DNA of 64,000 nucleotides from Caldicellulosiruptor bescii DSM 6725 (GTDB taxonomy: Bacteria; Bacillota; Thermoanaerobacteria; Caldicellulosiruptorales; Caldicellulosiruptoraceae), in the NCBI RefSeq assembly GCF_000022325.1, contig NC_012034.1:1010501-1074500 (forward strand), in the 5' to 3' direction. Shown in pieces: positions 8,187 through 16,637 of this stretch. The position numbers and the translations under genes were made by a program. How positions within the stretch are numbered: position 1 is the first letter of the stretch; each line of letters begins with the position of its first letter. Under the pieces are notes generated by a model, which had not been told where the DNA came from, made no database searches, and was given only the letters and a program-made list of their open reading frames with translations.

Positions 8187-9278
8187 TTGAAAATGTTTGT
8201 AAATAGTGAAGATATTTTCAGTAGCATACCCATATTATCTGCTTCGGTTAAAGTTACTCGCAAATGTAATTTAGCTTGCAAACATTGTTATGTAGCAAAT
8301 AAAAATTTTGATTATCAAAGTGAACTTTCTGTTAACGAGATTAAATTGATAATTGAACAGTTATATGAGGCAGGTTGTTTAGACTTGTATTTAAATGGTG
8401 GAGAACCTTTTCTAAATGAAAACATATTAGAAATTTGTGAATTTGCACATAATAAAGGATTGAGAATTTCAGTGAGTACTAATGGAATTACTATCGACGA
8501 AGAAATAATAAAAATATTATCAAAATTTAATTTGAAGATTTTTCAAGTTAGTATAGATGGATTAGAAGAAACACATGATAAAATAAGAAATAAAATAGGA
8601 GCTTTTAGAGAAGGAATAAAAGCATTAAATTTAGCAAAGAGATATTTTAAAAATTCTGATACTACAGTAATAATGGCAACGACATTAATGGAAGATAACA
8701 AAAATCAAATTTTCAAGTTATATGATTTAGCTTGTGAATTAAACGTTGATACATATGCATTAATTCCATTACTTCCAACAGGAAGAGCTTGTTCTGCAAT
8801 AGATGTATCAGTAAAAGAAAAAATGGATATTTTTAGTAATATAGCAGAATATTTTGTAAGTAAAAATACTTCTACCGAGCTAAGTCTTATTTTACCACCT
8901 GGTTTAATACCAAAAGTATTATCAACAAGAAAGTATGGGAAAGGTTATTACTGTACATTTCCAAACATAATAGGAATTGATTCTAATGGGAATATAGCAC
9001 CATGTGATGGTTTATTAAATATAAATGAATTAATTATTGGGAATATTAGAAAAAAAACTATAGAAGAATGCTGGTACAGTTTTGTTATGGAGGAAATAAG
9101 AAATATCAATGTAAATCAATTAAAAGGAGTCTGCTCAATGTGTAAATTTCTCTCTACTTGTAGAGGTGGCTGTAGAGCTTATGCATATATCAAAACAGGT
9201 AGTTTTTATGCTTCTGATCCATTATGTCAAGAAATTTACGAAGCTGGTTTATTTCCTAAAGAATCTTTAAAGACATAG
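8187..9278 (+). CDS. Radical SAM/SPASM peptide maturase 2
   Basis: 363 residues with CNLACKHC, LNGGEPF, VSIDGLEETHDKIR and a SPASM domain (YYCTFPNIIGIDSNGNIAPC; GVCSMCKFLSTCRGGCRAYA). Both maturases end in a similar C-Q-x-[IL]-Y-E-x-GLFP tail, so they arose by duplication. The likely start is TTG 8187, with AGGAGA 8 nt before it and only 3 nt after the previous stop; ATG 8193 is the alternative. Two maturases for a 24-residue peptide imply two kinds or two sets of modification. Confidence 0.88.
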   Translation: MKMFVNSEDIFSSIPILSASVKVTRKCNLACKHCYVANKNFDYQSELSVNEIKLIIEQLYEAGCLDLYLNGGEPFLNENILEICEFAHNKGLRISVSTNGITIDEEIIKILSKFNLKIFQVSIDGLEETHDKIRNKIGAFREGIKALNLAKRYFKNSDTTVIMATTLMEDNKNQIFKLYDLACELNVDTYALIPLLPTGRACSAIDVSVKEKMDIFSNIAEYFVSKNTSTELSLILPPGLIPKVLSTRKYGKGYYCTFPNIIGIDSNGNIAPCDGLLNINELIIGNIRKKTIEECWYSFVMEEIRNINVNQLKGVCSMCKFLSTCRGGCRAYAYIKTGSFYASDPLCQEIYEAGLFPKESLKT

Positions 9279-9365
9279 TTTATATTTTTTTATTTCGTTA
9301 GCAAACCAAATGTTTCCATAAATGTACTTTTATTAAGAATTTTAGCTTTGATAGAAGTTTATATC

Positions 9366-9456
9366 TGCATTGTAATAGAGTTAGTTCTGCCTGCATTTTT
9401 CCTACATCCGTTTTTGTATAGTACTTTAATAAGAGTAAAAAGGGATATAATATAAA
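9366..9456 (+). pseudogene. Diverged copy of the MMPL exporter tail
   Basis: Thirty codons reading LVLPAFFLHPFLYSTLIRVK..., clearly matching the end of the fragment at 2908-3003 but with many differences. No upstream coding sequence belongs to it. It marks the left edge of the second copy of the metzincin block. Between the end of the radical SAM gene and this remnant (9279-9365) I see nothing else. Confidence 0.6.
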
Positions 9457-9740
9457 AGGAAATTCGAAAAAATTTGAAAGCTGCCTCCAGAGAAGGGGGC
9501 AGCTTTTTGTTTGCGAAAAAACAAGAGAAAATTTAAGAAATTTAGAGATATTAAAAGAAAGAGAGAGCTGATAGCTGAAAATTGCTTAAAATTAACTAAA
9601 AAAAAAAAAACGAGTTTGACAGGATGAAAATTAATAAAGTAAAATTAAGGTGAAAATGCCAAGGAGAAAATTAGTAAATATAGCAATCTGCAAGATTACA
9701 GGAGCATTAACTTCTTTAAGAGTCCTAAAGAGGAGGTGGT
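9457..9740 (+). repeat. Terminator-promoter-leader cassette, copy C
   Basis: Nearly identical to copy A: terminator AAAGCTGCC 9477-9485 with the complementary arm near 9499-9506, TTGACA 9616-9621, 18-bp spacer, TAAAAT 9640-9645, ATG 9656. The A run before the -35 is 13 bases instead of 17. It drives the second metzincin/partner pair. Confidence 0.7.
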
Positions 9741-10018
9741 ATGTGAATATGTTGTAGAAAATATAAATTTAGTATCATTAGCAAATATTAGTAAAACAAA
9801 GTATACTGACAGGAGGGGAAAAGCAAATGATTGCTGAGAATTTAAAAAAGTTATACAATAAGATTGTGATATCAATTGCCTTAATTATTTTAATCGTAGT
9901 TTCTTCTTTGTTAACCATTGCCTATTCTCACGAATTGTATTATATAATCGGTCAGAAATATTCTGTTCGGTGGTACTGGAAAATTACAGAAGGAGGAGTT
10001 ACTAAGCTTTATATTAAA

Positions 10019-10360
10019 TTTTTTATCCATGCTCTCTTCAAAGATTTTCAGTGTCCATTCTCTTACATCTGGATCTGTTAATTTGGCGAATAGCTTATTG
10101 TAATTTTTAAATATTTCTTCAGCTTTCGGGTGATATTTTCTAAAATCATCACCGTTTATTTTTACAACGTTGCCATCTTTAAAAAATTCGTTTTCTGATA
10201 ATGTTATTATTTTGCTTTTTCCTGCCCCAGGTTGTCCGCCAAGAATAATTATTTTAGGGTAATCAACTGGACTCTTGTTTTCAAAAATTTTTTCCCTTAT
10301 ATCATGTAAAACTTTATCATGCTCTTTACTATTTAGTTTATAAAGATTTTCATTAATCAT
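10019..10360 (-). pseudogene. Zeta-toxin-family kinase, C-terminally truncated
   Basis: The start ATG (10360) has AGAAGGGA upstream and lies 22 nt after the preceding gene. Visible motifs are the P-loop GGQPGAGKS and the zeta-specific INGDDFRKYHPKAEE, the substrate-binding region of UDP-N-acetylglucosamine-phosphorylating toxins. After EWTLKIFEESMDKK the frame runs into antisense metzincin DNA and stops at 9911. Zeta/PezT toxins normally need ~100 or more further residues, so this protein is probably inactive. Confidence 0.75.
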
Positions 10361-10381
10361 TTGTGTTTTTCCCTTCTTGAT

Positions 10382-10678
10382 TTAAAAGGTTTTAGAGTTT
10401 ATAATTTTTTCTTCATCGATTGACCGAGAGAGGAGAGCATAAGCAGTTAGTGCCCTTTCAGTTGCATCTTTGTCACCACGATAGATGAGATCTCTTTCTT
10501 TCCACAGTGTTTTTAAGATTTTTTCTATTTTTTGAATCTTTCGTTCTTTTGTTTCGTTATCAAGAGACAAATCTTCAATTTTAATTTTTATATTGGTTAG
10601 CTTACCGAGAAGTCCCATAACTGTATCAATAGCAACCTCATGTTTAATATCTTCTTGAATAGTTTTTATATCGCTCAT
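10382..10678 (-). CDS. Putative antitoxin paired with the zeta-toxin fragment
   Basis: 98 residues, highly charged and mostly helical (KIKIEDLSLDNETKERKIQKIEKILKTLWKERD), with no recognisable DNA-binding motif. The start at 10678 is chosen because GGAGG lies 9 nt upstream. It precedes the zeta-like gene in the same direction, the usual antitoxin-first order. The antitoxin label rests on context only. Confidence 0.55.
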   Translation of the reverse strand: MSDIKTIQEDIKHEVAIDTVMGLLGKLTNIKIKIEDLSLDNETKERKIQKIEKILKTLWKERDLIYRGDKDATERALTAYALLSRSIDEEKIINSKTF

Positions 10679-11394
10679 CTTCATCATCCTCCTTCAATTA
10701 AATAATAGCACTTTTGAGCTGAAATATGCAAGTTTTTGTTATAAAAAAATGTTGAGTTATTTTGAGATTGAAATAGCGTTAGCCATGTGTTAAAATTAAT
10801 AGCGATTATTTGAAATCACCATTTGTTGAGGTATACAACAATGCACTAAACAACTGGAACAATGCTTGGAGCTTAAATTCATCATCTAGCTTTGCAAGAT
10901 CTTTGAACCTAAAAATACACACATACTCACATGTGAAGTTTGAAAATACTTCATTCAATTCAGCTAAACTGTTCTTTGCGACACCGACAAAAGAATAGTG
11001 GAAAGCTACCGTTGGAAATAATGGGGATATGGCGGGATTTGCTTTCATCACAAATACAGATGGGATTCAAATTACAGAAAGTAATGTTATAGGAATTAAC
11101 AACAGAAACATTGGTGCTGGTTCTATTTTCGTAAGTCCATATATAACTGCAAGTACAAGCGAATTTGAGAGAACGTATATCCTAATGCATGAAATGGGAC
11201 ATATTATAGGACTTGGTCATATAAGCTATGATGACTTGTTAAATCCTTACCCACCTAATACAGTACCAGGTAGAAGTGTTATGACTTATGATTACTTAGC
11301 GCAATTTCCAACTCTACATGACATATATGATGTGGAAATAATGTATGGCTTTTCTTGTCGAAATTGGAAGTAAAAAATGAAGGGGGCAAATCGA

Positions 11395-12156
11395 ATGAAA
11401 AAGAAAACTAAAATTATAGCTTTGATGTTTAGTTTGACAATGATTGTAGGTATATCTATCATCTTTGTTCATTACGTTAAAAATGCTATTAAAATGAAAT
11501 CCTATGAAAAACCTTTCTTCACAGGTGCAGTAACAAGAATTGGCTTAGCAATACCACTAACATTTGAATATGGAGTTCAAAAGGCAAAAGTAATAGTTGT
11601 TGGGAAAGTTATTAATAAATATGAAAAACTTGAAGATATAGAAGCAAAACCAGGAACACCAGAGCATGCTGTATTATCAAAAATAATGAATAAAGATTCC
11701 TCTTTAAATTATCCTGTAATTATTCAAATACCGAGATTTTATGTTACAATTGAAGTTGAAAAGTTTCTTAAAGGAAAAGCCGATAAACGACTAATCCTTG
11801 AATTTACTAAGCTTTGTGACAACAATGAAGATCTCTTCAAAATGAACCCAGGAGAAAGATTTGTCTTTATGTTAGAGGAGTCAGATAAACCTGGTATATG
11901 GTGGCATAGAGCTGATGACAGATTTATTTTCAAGGTTAACGATGACAACACGGTATATCCAGCTTGCTGGTGGTATGATGAAAAAAGTAGGAAAAGATTT
12001 TTGAATATTACTATAGAACAGTTAGCAGAAGAAATTAAAGAAGCAGAAAAGGTGAAGAATCCACCCATGTATGAGAAATTGCCGCCAAGCGCATCGCAAA
12101 CGATGTATGAGGAATTAATAAGAAAACAAAAAATGGACAATAACACAAGTAACTAA
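11395..12156 (+). CDS. Metzincin-partner protein, copy 2
   Basis: Almost identical to 4173-4934 (a handful of substitutions, for example N to D in DNNEDLFKMNPGE and K to D in ADDRFIFKVND). It has the same membrane helix, the same ACWWYDEKSRKR segment and the same AAGGGGG site. It is intact although its upstream metzincin is broken. It may still be expressed from cassette C or from the insert. Confidence 0.7.
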   Translation: MKKKTKIIALMFSLTMIVGISIIFVHYVKNAIKMKSYEKPFFTGAVTRIGLAIPLTFEYGVQKAKVIVVGKVINKYEKLEDIEAKPGTPEHAVLSKIMNKDSSLNYPVIIQIPRFYVTIEVEKFLKGKADKRLILEFTKLCDNNEDLFKMNPGERFVFMLEESDKPGIWWHRADDRFIFKVNDDNTVYPACWWYDEKSRKRFLNITIEQLAEEIKEAEKVKNPPMYEKLPPSASQTMYEELIRKQKMDNNTSN

Positions 12157-12237
12157 AGAGTTAATAAAATTTTGAAGTTAAGTTAAAAGCGAAGGGTACT
12201 GGTGAGGATAAAAAGGAATATAGTCTAAAAAAAGCAT

Positions 12238-12545
12238 CTTTGAGAGAATATAAAAGCTACCTCCATGAAAGGGGTAGCTTTTTATTTACATAAAAATATG
12301 AGAAAATTTAAGGAATTTAGAGATATTTGAAGGAAGAGAGAGCTGATAGCTAAAAATTGCATAAAATCAGCCTAAAAAGAGAAAAAACAAGTTTGACCAA
12401 GTAAAATTACTAATGTAGAATTGAAAGAGAAATGCCAAGGAGAATATTAATAAATATAGCAATTTGCATATTGCCTTTCGCAAATGAGATAGTTTATATG
12501 CAAATAGGATGGTATGCCAGGGAATATAAAAAGAATATATTGCAA
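12238..12545 (+). repeat. Terminator-promoter-leader cassette, copy D
   Basis: Copy of cassette B: terminator AAAAGCTACC 12252-12261 with complement 12273-12282, TTGACC 12393-12398, 17-bp spacer, TAGAAT 12416-12421, ATG 12432. Similarity to copy B ends near 12545, which sets the right edge of the duplicated metzincin block. The long frame from 12432 is a by-product of the repeat. Confidence 0.7.
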
Positions 12546-12619
12546 CATGTTTATGTTTGTTACCATTATTTGTCTATTTGTTTATTATACTTAAAAGATT
12601 TCAAGTTACAATGGCATCA

Positions 12620-12643
12620 ACTTCTCATGGGCGCTCATGAGAG
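12620..12643 (+). promoter_or_regulatory. Leader hairpin upstream of the type-44 toxin gene
   Basis: A 24-nt self-complementary stretch centred on CATGGGCGCTCATG, flanked by GCATC and GATGC, 35 nt before the toxin start. It matches 16584-16607 and differs from it by base changes that keep pairing, including T-A to C-G. It probably acts as RNA (translation, stability or temperature control). Confidence 0.55.
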
Positions 12644-12677
12644 GATGCAAAATAAAATAGGTAGGAGGAATGGGAAT

Positions 12678-13548
12678 ATGAAAAGCAGTAAAAAGAAGTT
12701 AGCTTTTTTAAGTATTATGACGATTTTTGTATTTAATATTTAATGTATTTAACTTCTCTTTGTCATATGCTGAAGATGAAAAATATAAGATAGTTGGCAA
12801 CTATACATTGCAAGATAGTAAATTGATAGAAAGTTTGCTCAACATTAATAGTCTTGTGCTAAAAAGTCCTAAAAATTATTTAAGGATTAATGATGATGGA
12901 AGTATTACTGTCAATGAATCAATAAAAGATATAGTCAAAGACGATAATTTAATATTGAAGTGTAAAGAATGCATAAAATACCTTAACTTAGCTATAGAGG
13001 AATGAATTATAGAAGTAAAAGATGATTTTAGTATACAGCTTTCAAAAAATATACAACTAAAAAATAAAAGTGTAAAAAGCAATAAAAATTCAATTGTTAT
13101 TCAGCATGATCCAGATGAGCCAGAGCGTGTATATTTGATAGAAATGTGCAGAGCTAATGTAAATGAATTGAACGGTATTTATTTATCAACATTAATTATT
13201 AATGGAAATGCTGCCTTAGCGTATTCTGCAAAAGTTGCATATTGGACATCTAAAGTAAGAGAAGGTGGTGATTGGGATTACAAAAGAATATATGGATGGA
13301 ATAAATTATATAAAATCGTTGTTGATGGTAAGATAGAGTATATACATGGAGAAGATATTGGTAATATTCATTATGGATATACAGGTAGATCACTACCTCT
13401 TCCAGCATAAGTTTTATGTGCAGCTGACGGACTTGTTCAAATATTATCTGGAACATGGGATATTTCTTACTATAAAAGCTATTTTGATGATCCGAAAGAT
13501 CAAGAAGCAATTAGGAAAGGGATATCATGGTATGAGCAAGGTTTATAA
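12678..13548 (+). pseudogene. Secreted polymorphic toxin type 44-like protein, three lesions
   Basis: Signal peptide MKSSKKKLAFLSIMTIFVF, then a linker and a C-terminal domain with VREGGDWDYKR, GEDIGNIHYGYTGRS, AADGLVQI and DDPKDQEAIRKGISWY, the signature of polymorphic toxin type 44 (Ntox44), a predicted metal-dependent effector. Three lesions interrupt it: a tandem duplication of ATTTAAT near 12732-12745 shifts the frame inside the signal peptide, TGA at 13003 is in frame, and TAA at 13408 is in frame just before the AADG segment. AGGAGG precedes the ATG. The immunity-like gene follows in overlap. Confidence 0.7.
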
Positions 13549-13999
13549 ATCTAATGGTTCAGCTGAAGTAAACAATGGTTCTTTTAAAAGAATATTAATC
13601 AAATTACTGAAAACAATATTAATGCTTATATTATTATTTTCTTTTTTTGTCTACTGGCTATTTTTTGATATAAACAGACTTCCGCATGGCGAATTTTTAA
13701 GTGAATCTTTATCCCCTGATGGAAAATATAAAATTAAATTTTACTTAATCAATGGTGGTGCAACAACAGCATATGGAGTTAGAGGGGAGCTGTGTTATAA
13801 AAATGGCTTAAAAATTAGAAACATATACTGGAACTACCCGGAAGATAAAGCTGATGTTAAATGGATAAATAATCATGTAGTTATAATTAATGGTCACAGA
13901 TTAGACATTTTTAAAGACTCTTTTGATTTTAGAAAAGAATCTTTAAAAAGGCTGATAGAAAAACTTCGAAGTAAAAAAACAAAATTTCACGGTAAGTGA
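13532..13999 (+). CDS. DUF5412-like membrane protein, probable immunity protein
   Basis: 155 residues: one membrane helix (~22-44), then an extracytoplasmic domain with LPHGEFLSESLSPDGKYKIK, INGGATTAYGVRGEL, IRNIYWNYPEDKADVKW and VIINGH. These blocks recall the DUF5412 family, often found beside type-44 toxins. The start ATG (13532) overlaps the toxin end, with AGGAAAGGG upstream, so the two are coupled. A membrane-bound immunity role is inferred. Unlike the toxin it is intact, which fits loss of the toxin first. Confidence 0.65.
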   Translation: MSKVYKSNGSAEVNNGSFKRILIKLLKTILMLILLFSFFVYWLFFDINRLPHGEFLSESLSPDGKYKIKFYLINGGATTAYGVRGELCYKNGLKIRNIYWNYPEDKADVKWINNHVVIINGHRLDIFKDSFDFRKESLKRLIEKLRSKKTKFHGK

Positions 14000-14021
14000 T
14001 TAAGGCGGTGATGTTTTTGTA

Positions 14022-14402
14022 TTGTTGCCGTATGAAAAGAATGTATATGTATTAAAAGTCGATTCATGGATGACAAGTGAGCAGTATATCAAATATAAAG
14101 AATCATTGAGAATTAATGAAAATTTAATTGAAAACAAGAACTATGCTACACAGTTTAAAGAGCAAACTACTAAATATAGTATAGGTACTTCTGGTCTGAC
14201 AAGAGACCAAATAATGTCTATTGCTTACCAGTACAATAATTACAAATGGTATTGTTCAAAACAAAATTATGATGGTTCAAAGGCAGCAAATCCTAATTTG
14301 TGGCGAAGACCAGGTTATGTTCAAGTTATTCACCGCGCGCGAAGTAAGTCTGATGTAGAAAGTTCATATGGTGCATACAAATGTCCTTTTGTAAGTAATT
14401 AA
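14022..14402 (+). CDS. Hypothetical protein, probably a fragment of a secreted protein
   Basis: 126 residues, no signal peptide, TTG start and poor initiation context. The segment LTRDQIMSIAYQYNNYKWYC and LWRRPGYVQVI have the spacing of secreted amidase or peptidase modules (Y..W....N....W..P), but no catalytic residues follow before the stop. I regard it as the surviving part of a decayed gene; no family can be named. Confidence 0.35.
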   Translation: MLPYEKNVYVLKVDSWMTSEQYIKYKESLRINENLIENKNYATQFKEQTTKYSIGTSGLTRDQIMSIAYQYNNYKWYCSKQNYDGSKAANPNLWRRPGYVQVIHRARSKSDVESSYGAYKCPFVSN

Positions 14403-14440
14403 GTATATTTTTATTGATTGCATTATGCATGATAGTGATG

Positions 14441-14490
14441 CCTCTCTTGTGGTTGTATGTCTAATTGACCATAAGAGAGGATTTTCATAT
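14441..14490 (+). terminator. Rho-independent terminator
   Basis: CCTCTCTTGTGGT (14441-14453) pairs with ACCATAAGAGAGG (14468-14480), one G-U, followed by ATTTTCATATTT. It closes the toxin/immunity block. From there to 14600 I see no gene. Confidence 0.65.
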
Positions 14491-14600
14491 TTCTTAACTT
14501 TAAATTTGTTAGGTTTACGATGTTTAAAAACCTCTATTGCAAATGTGTTAAATAAAATTTTGATAATTTTATAACAAAATAAGAAAAAGGATGTGAGTAC

Positions 14601-16256
14601 ATGAAGTCAAATAATAAAGTTACTATGAAAAAACTTCTTTTTGCTGGACTGATATTATTTGCAATAGTTTTAATAGGATTTTTGTATGCATATTTTCTTC
14701 AATCAGACATTGAAAAAATAGGATATGTAAAAGTATTAAATAACAAAAATCGAAATGTGTTATATGGTAGAGAGTTTGAGGGAAGACTTGTTGACAGCAG
14801 AGGGAATGATAAATTATTATTCAAATTTAAAACAACAGATGCTGGGATTGACAATAATTTTACGCTTTTTCCACGTCGATTTTTTGCATGGGGGAAAAAT
14901 TATGTAGCTTATACACAAAATCTTAAAGAAGTAATTCTGGTTGATTATAAAACCGGAAAAGAAGTATATAGGCAAGGACTAAATGAGAGGGTTGAGTTTA
15001 TTAATGTAAACAAGGAAAGAGAAGAATTTGTAATTGCCTCTGAAAAGGCACTATATATATTGAAATATCAGAAAAAAAAGAGTAATGAGAAAAAATCTTC
15101 GTTCATATTGGCACGTATAGCAGAAGGCAAATTTTGCTGGCCTTCTCTTTCGTGTGATAGCAGATATATAGTGTGTGGAGAAAATAACAATAAGGAAAAC
15201 TATTCAGCTACATCGTTTGTTATGATTGATTTGCAGAATAATACAAAGAAAAAGATTCTCTCTGAAAAAATAGATAATTTACCCTTAACACAAGATTATA
15301 GATTGATATTTTCTACTGCTATAAGCAACGATAATAAGTGGGTTGTAATTAGCACCTCCTCATCGGCGTCTCCACCATATGTATATCTAATGGCTGTAAA
15401 CTTAAAAAGCGGAACTATAAGAGAATTTTCTGAAATTACAGGTTTATGCAACTCACCAGGTTTCTTTATTTCAAATGATAAATACATGTTTGCACAGGGA
15501 GAACCAGAATATCGAGAATTTGGGGATTATTCTTCTATTATTGACCCATTTAGATCAAAACCAGTTATTCTTGACCTTAATACTGGAAAGTTGGAGATTG
15601 TTAACGATGTGCCCAAAGACATTAATGCCTATTGGCCGATATATGGAAATGATAAAGCAATTTATTTTATTGACAGAAACTATCAGTCATTTGTACCTAA
15701 TAAAATTTTTGATACTAATATTTATAGACTAAAAAATAAAAAGGTTGAGCTATTATTTCAAATAAAGGGCGGTATTGTGAGTTATGATGTGATTTCAAGG
15801 TAAAACTTTTATGTTAATCCAAGTTTAGATGTCTATTGCTTGCTTGATGCAAACAAATTACAAAAAGTAAAAGAGTATTATGGGATAGGATTTGTTTGGG
15901 ATAGTCGGAAAGAAAATATTTATTATGTTTTGCCGCAACCACACTTTTCAAATCTGAGAGGCAGAGAAAAGATTTATAAAAATGACCAAGTCATTTTTGA
16001 AACGTCTGATAATGAGAGTATCCTCAAAGGTCCTTATATTTCTGAAAATAATGATATTGCATTCTACACGAAAGATATAAATGCTGAAGATGAAGTGAAG
16101 CTTAATATAGGCAAAGTTAAAGATGAAAGGATTGTAATTAATAAAAGGGTAAAGTGGGATGAAGAAACGGGAGCGGTAACGTTTACTGATAATTCTATTC
16201 AGATTAGAAGCAGTAGTGGAATAAAAGAGTATAAAATTGACGATATAAAATAACAA
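14601..16256 (+). pseudogene. Membrane-anchored beta-propeller-like protein with one in-frame stop
   Basis: A ~551-codon frame: N-terminal helix (residues ~11-32), then repeated strand-rich units with WPSLSCDSRYIVCGEN, AISNDNKWVVISTS and FISNDKYMFAQGEP, typical of TolB/WD40-like propellers. A single TAA at 15801-15803 splits it into 400 residues and a 150-residue tail that continues in the same frame (GFVWDSRKENIYYVLPQPHF) to 16256. Everything else is undamaged, so this is a very recent nonsense mutation, readthrough or an error. Confidence 0.65.
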
Positions 16257-16287
16257 AGTTTTTTACTAAAAAATTAAAGGGGTTTCT

Positions 16288-16540
16288 ATTTGTTTGCGGA
16301 AAAACAAGAGAAAATTTAAGGAATTTAGAGATATTTGAAGAAAGAGAGAGCTGATAGCTAAAAATTGCTTAAAATTAACTAAAAAAACGAGTTTGACAGG
16401 ATGAAAGTTAATAAAGTAAAATTGAGGTGAAAATTCCAAGGAGAATATTAATAAATATAGCAATTTCCATATTGCCTTTCGCAAATGAGATAGTTTATAT
16501 GCAAATAGGATGGTATACCAGGGAATATAAAAAAGAAATT
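16288..16540 (+). repeat. Terminator-promoter-leader cassette, copy E
   Basis: Resembles copies A/C at its left (TTGACA 16393-16398, 18-bp spacer, TAAAAT 16417-16422, A run of only 7) and copies B/D at its right (ATATTGCCTTTCGCAAATGA). It is thus a hybrid. The terminator hairpin is not intact, and the start codon is changed to ATT. It precedes the RlpA-like gene. Confidence 0.65.
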
Positions 16541-16583
16541 ATTTATTTTAATTTTGAGATATTTCAACTGGTATTGGCATTAA

Positions 16584-16607
16584 CCTTTCATGGGCGCCCA
16601 TGAAGGG
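16584..16607 (+). promoter_or_regulatory. Leader hairpin upstream of the RlpA-like gene
   Basis: Contains the perfect palindrome TTCATGGGCGCCCATGAA (16587-16604), flanked by GCAT and ATGC, 31 nt before the start codon. It is the counterpart of 12620-12643 with compensatory changes in the stem. Confidence 0.55.
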
Positions 16608-16637
16608 ATGCAAAATAAAATGGGAGGTGGATGGTAG

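Larger units (their letters stand above)
10019..10794. mobile_element. Insertion carrying antitoxin and truncated zeta toxin
   Basis: The limits are set by comparison with the intact copy. TTAAA stands at both edges (10014-10018 and 10790-10794), consistent with a 5-bp target duplication or microhomology. I see no terminal inverted repeats and no transposase. The cargo, on the minus strand, is a small antitoxin-like gene and the first ~114 codons of a zeta-toxin-like gene cut off by the left edge. Confidence 0.65.
9827..11373 (+). pseudogene. Metzincin copy 2, split by an insertion
   Basis: A near-exact copy of the 3381-4151 gene. After codon ~63 (LYIK) it is interrupted by about 776 bp (10019-10794). 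It then resumes at the equivalent position and runs to the same stop. A second lesion, TGG to TAG at 10996-10998 (after TPTKE), lies downstream of the insertion. The zinc motif HEMGHIIGLGH and Met-turn survive in the 3' part but cannot be translated with the signal peptide. Loss of function is certain unless the insert is excised. Confidence 0.9.

Noticed and set aside
12432-12743. A 103-residue frame starting MPRRILINIAIC
   Set aside because: It arises from the cassette repeat and then crosses the leader hairpin and the toxin signal peptide. The same start recurs in other cassette copies with different tails and no ribosome-binding site.
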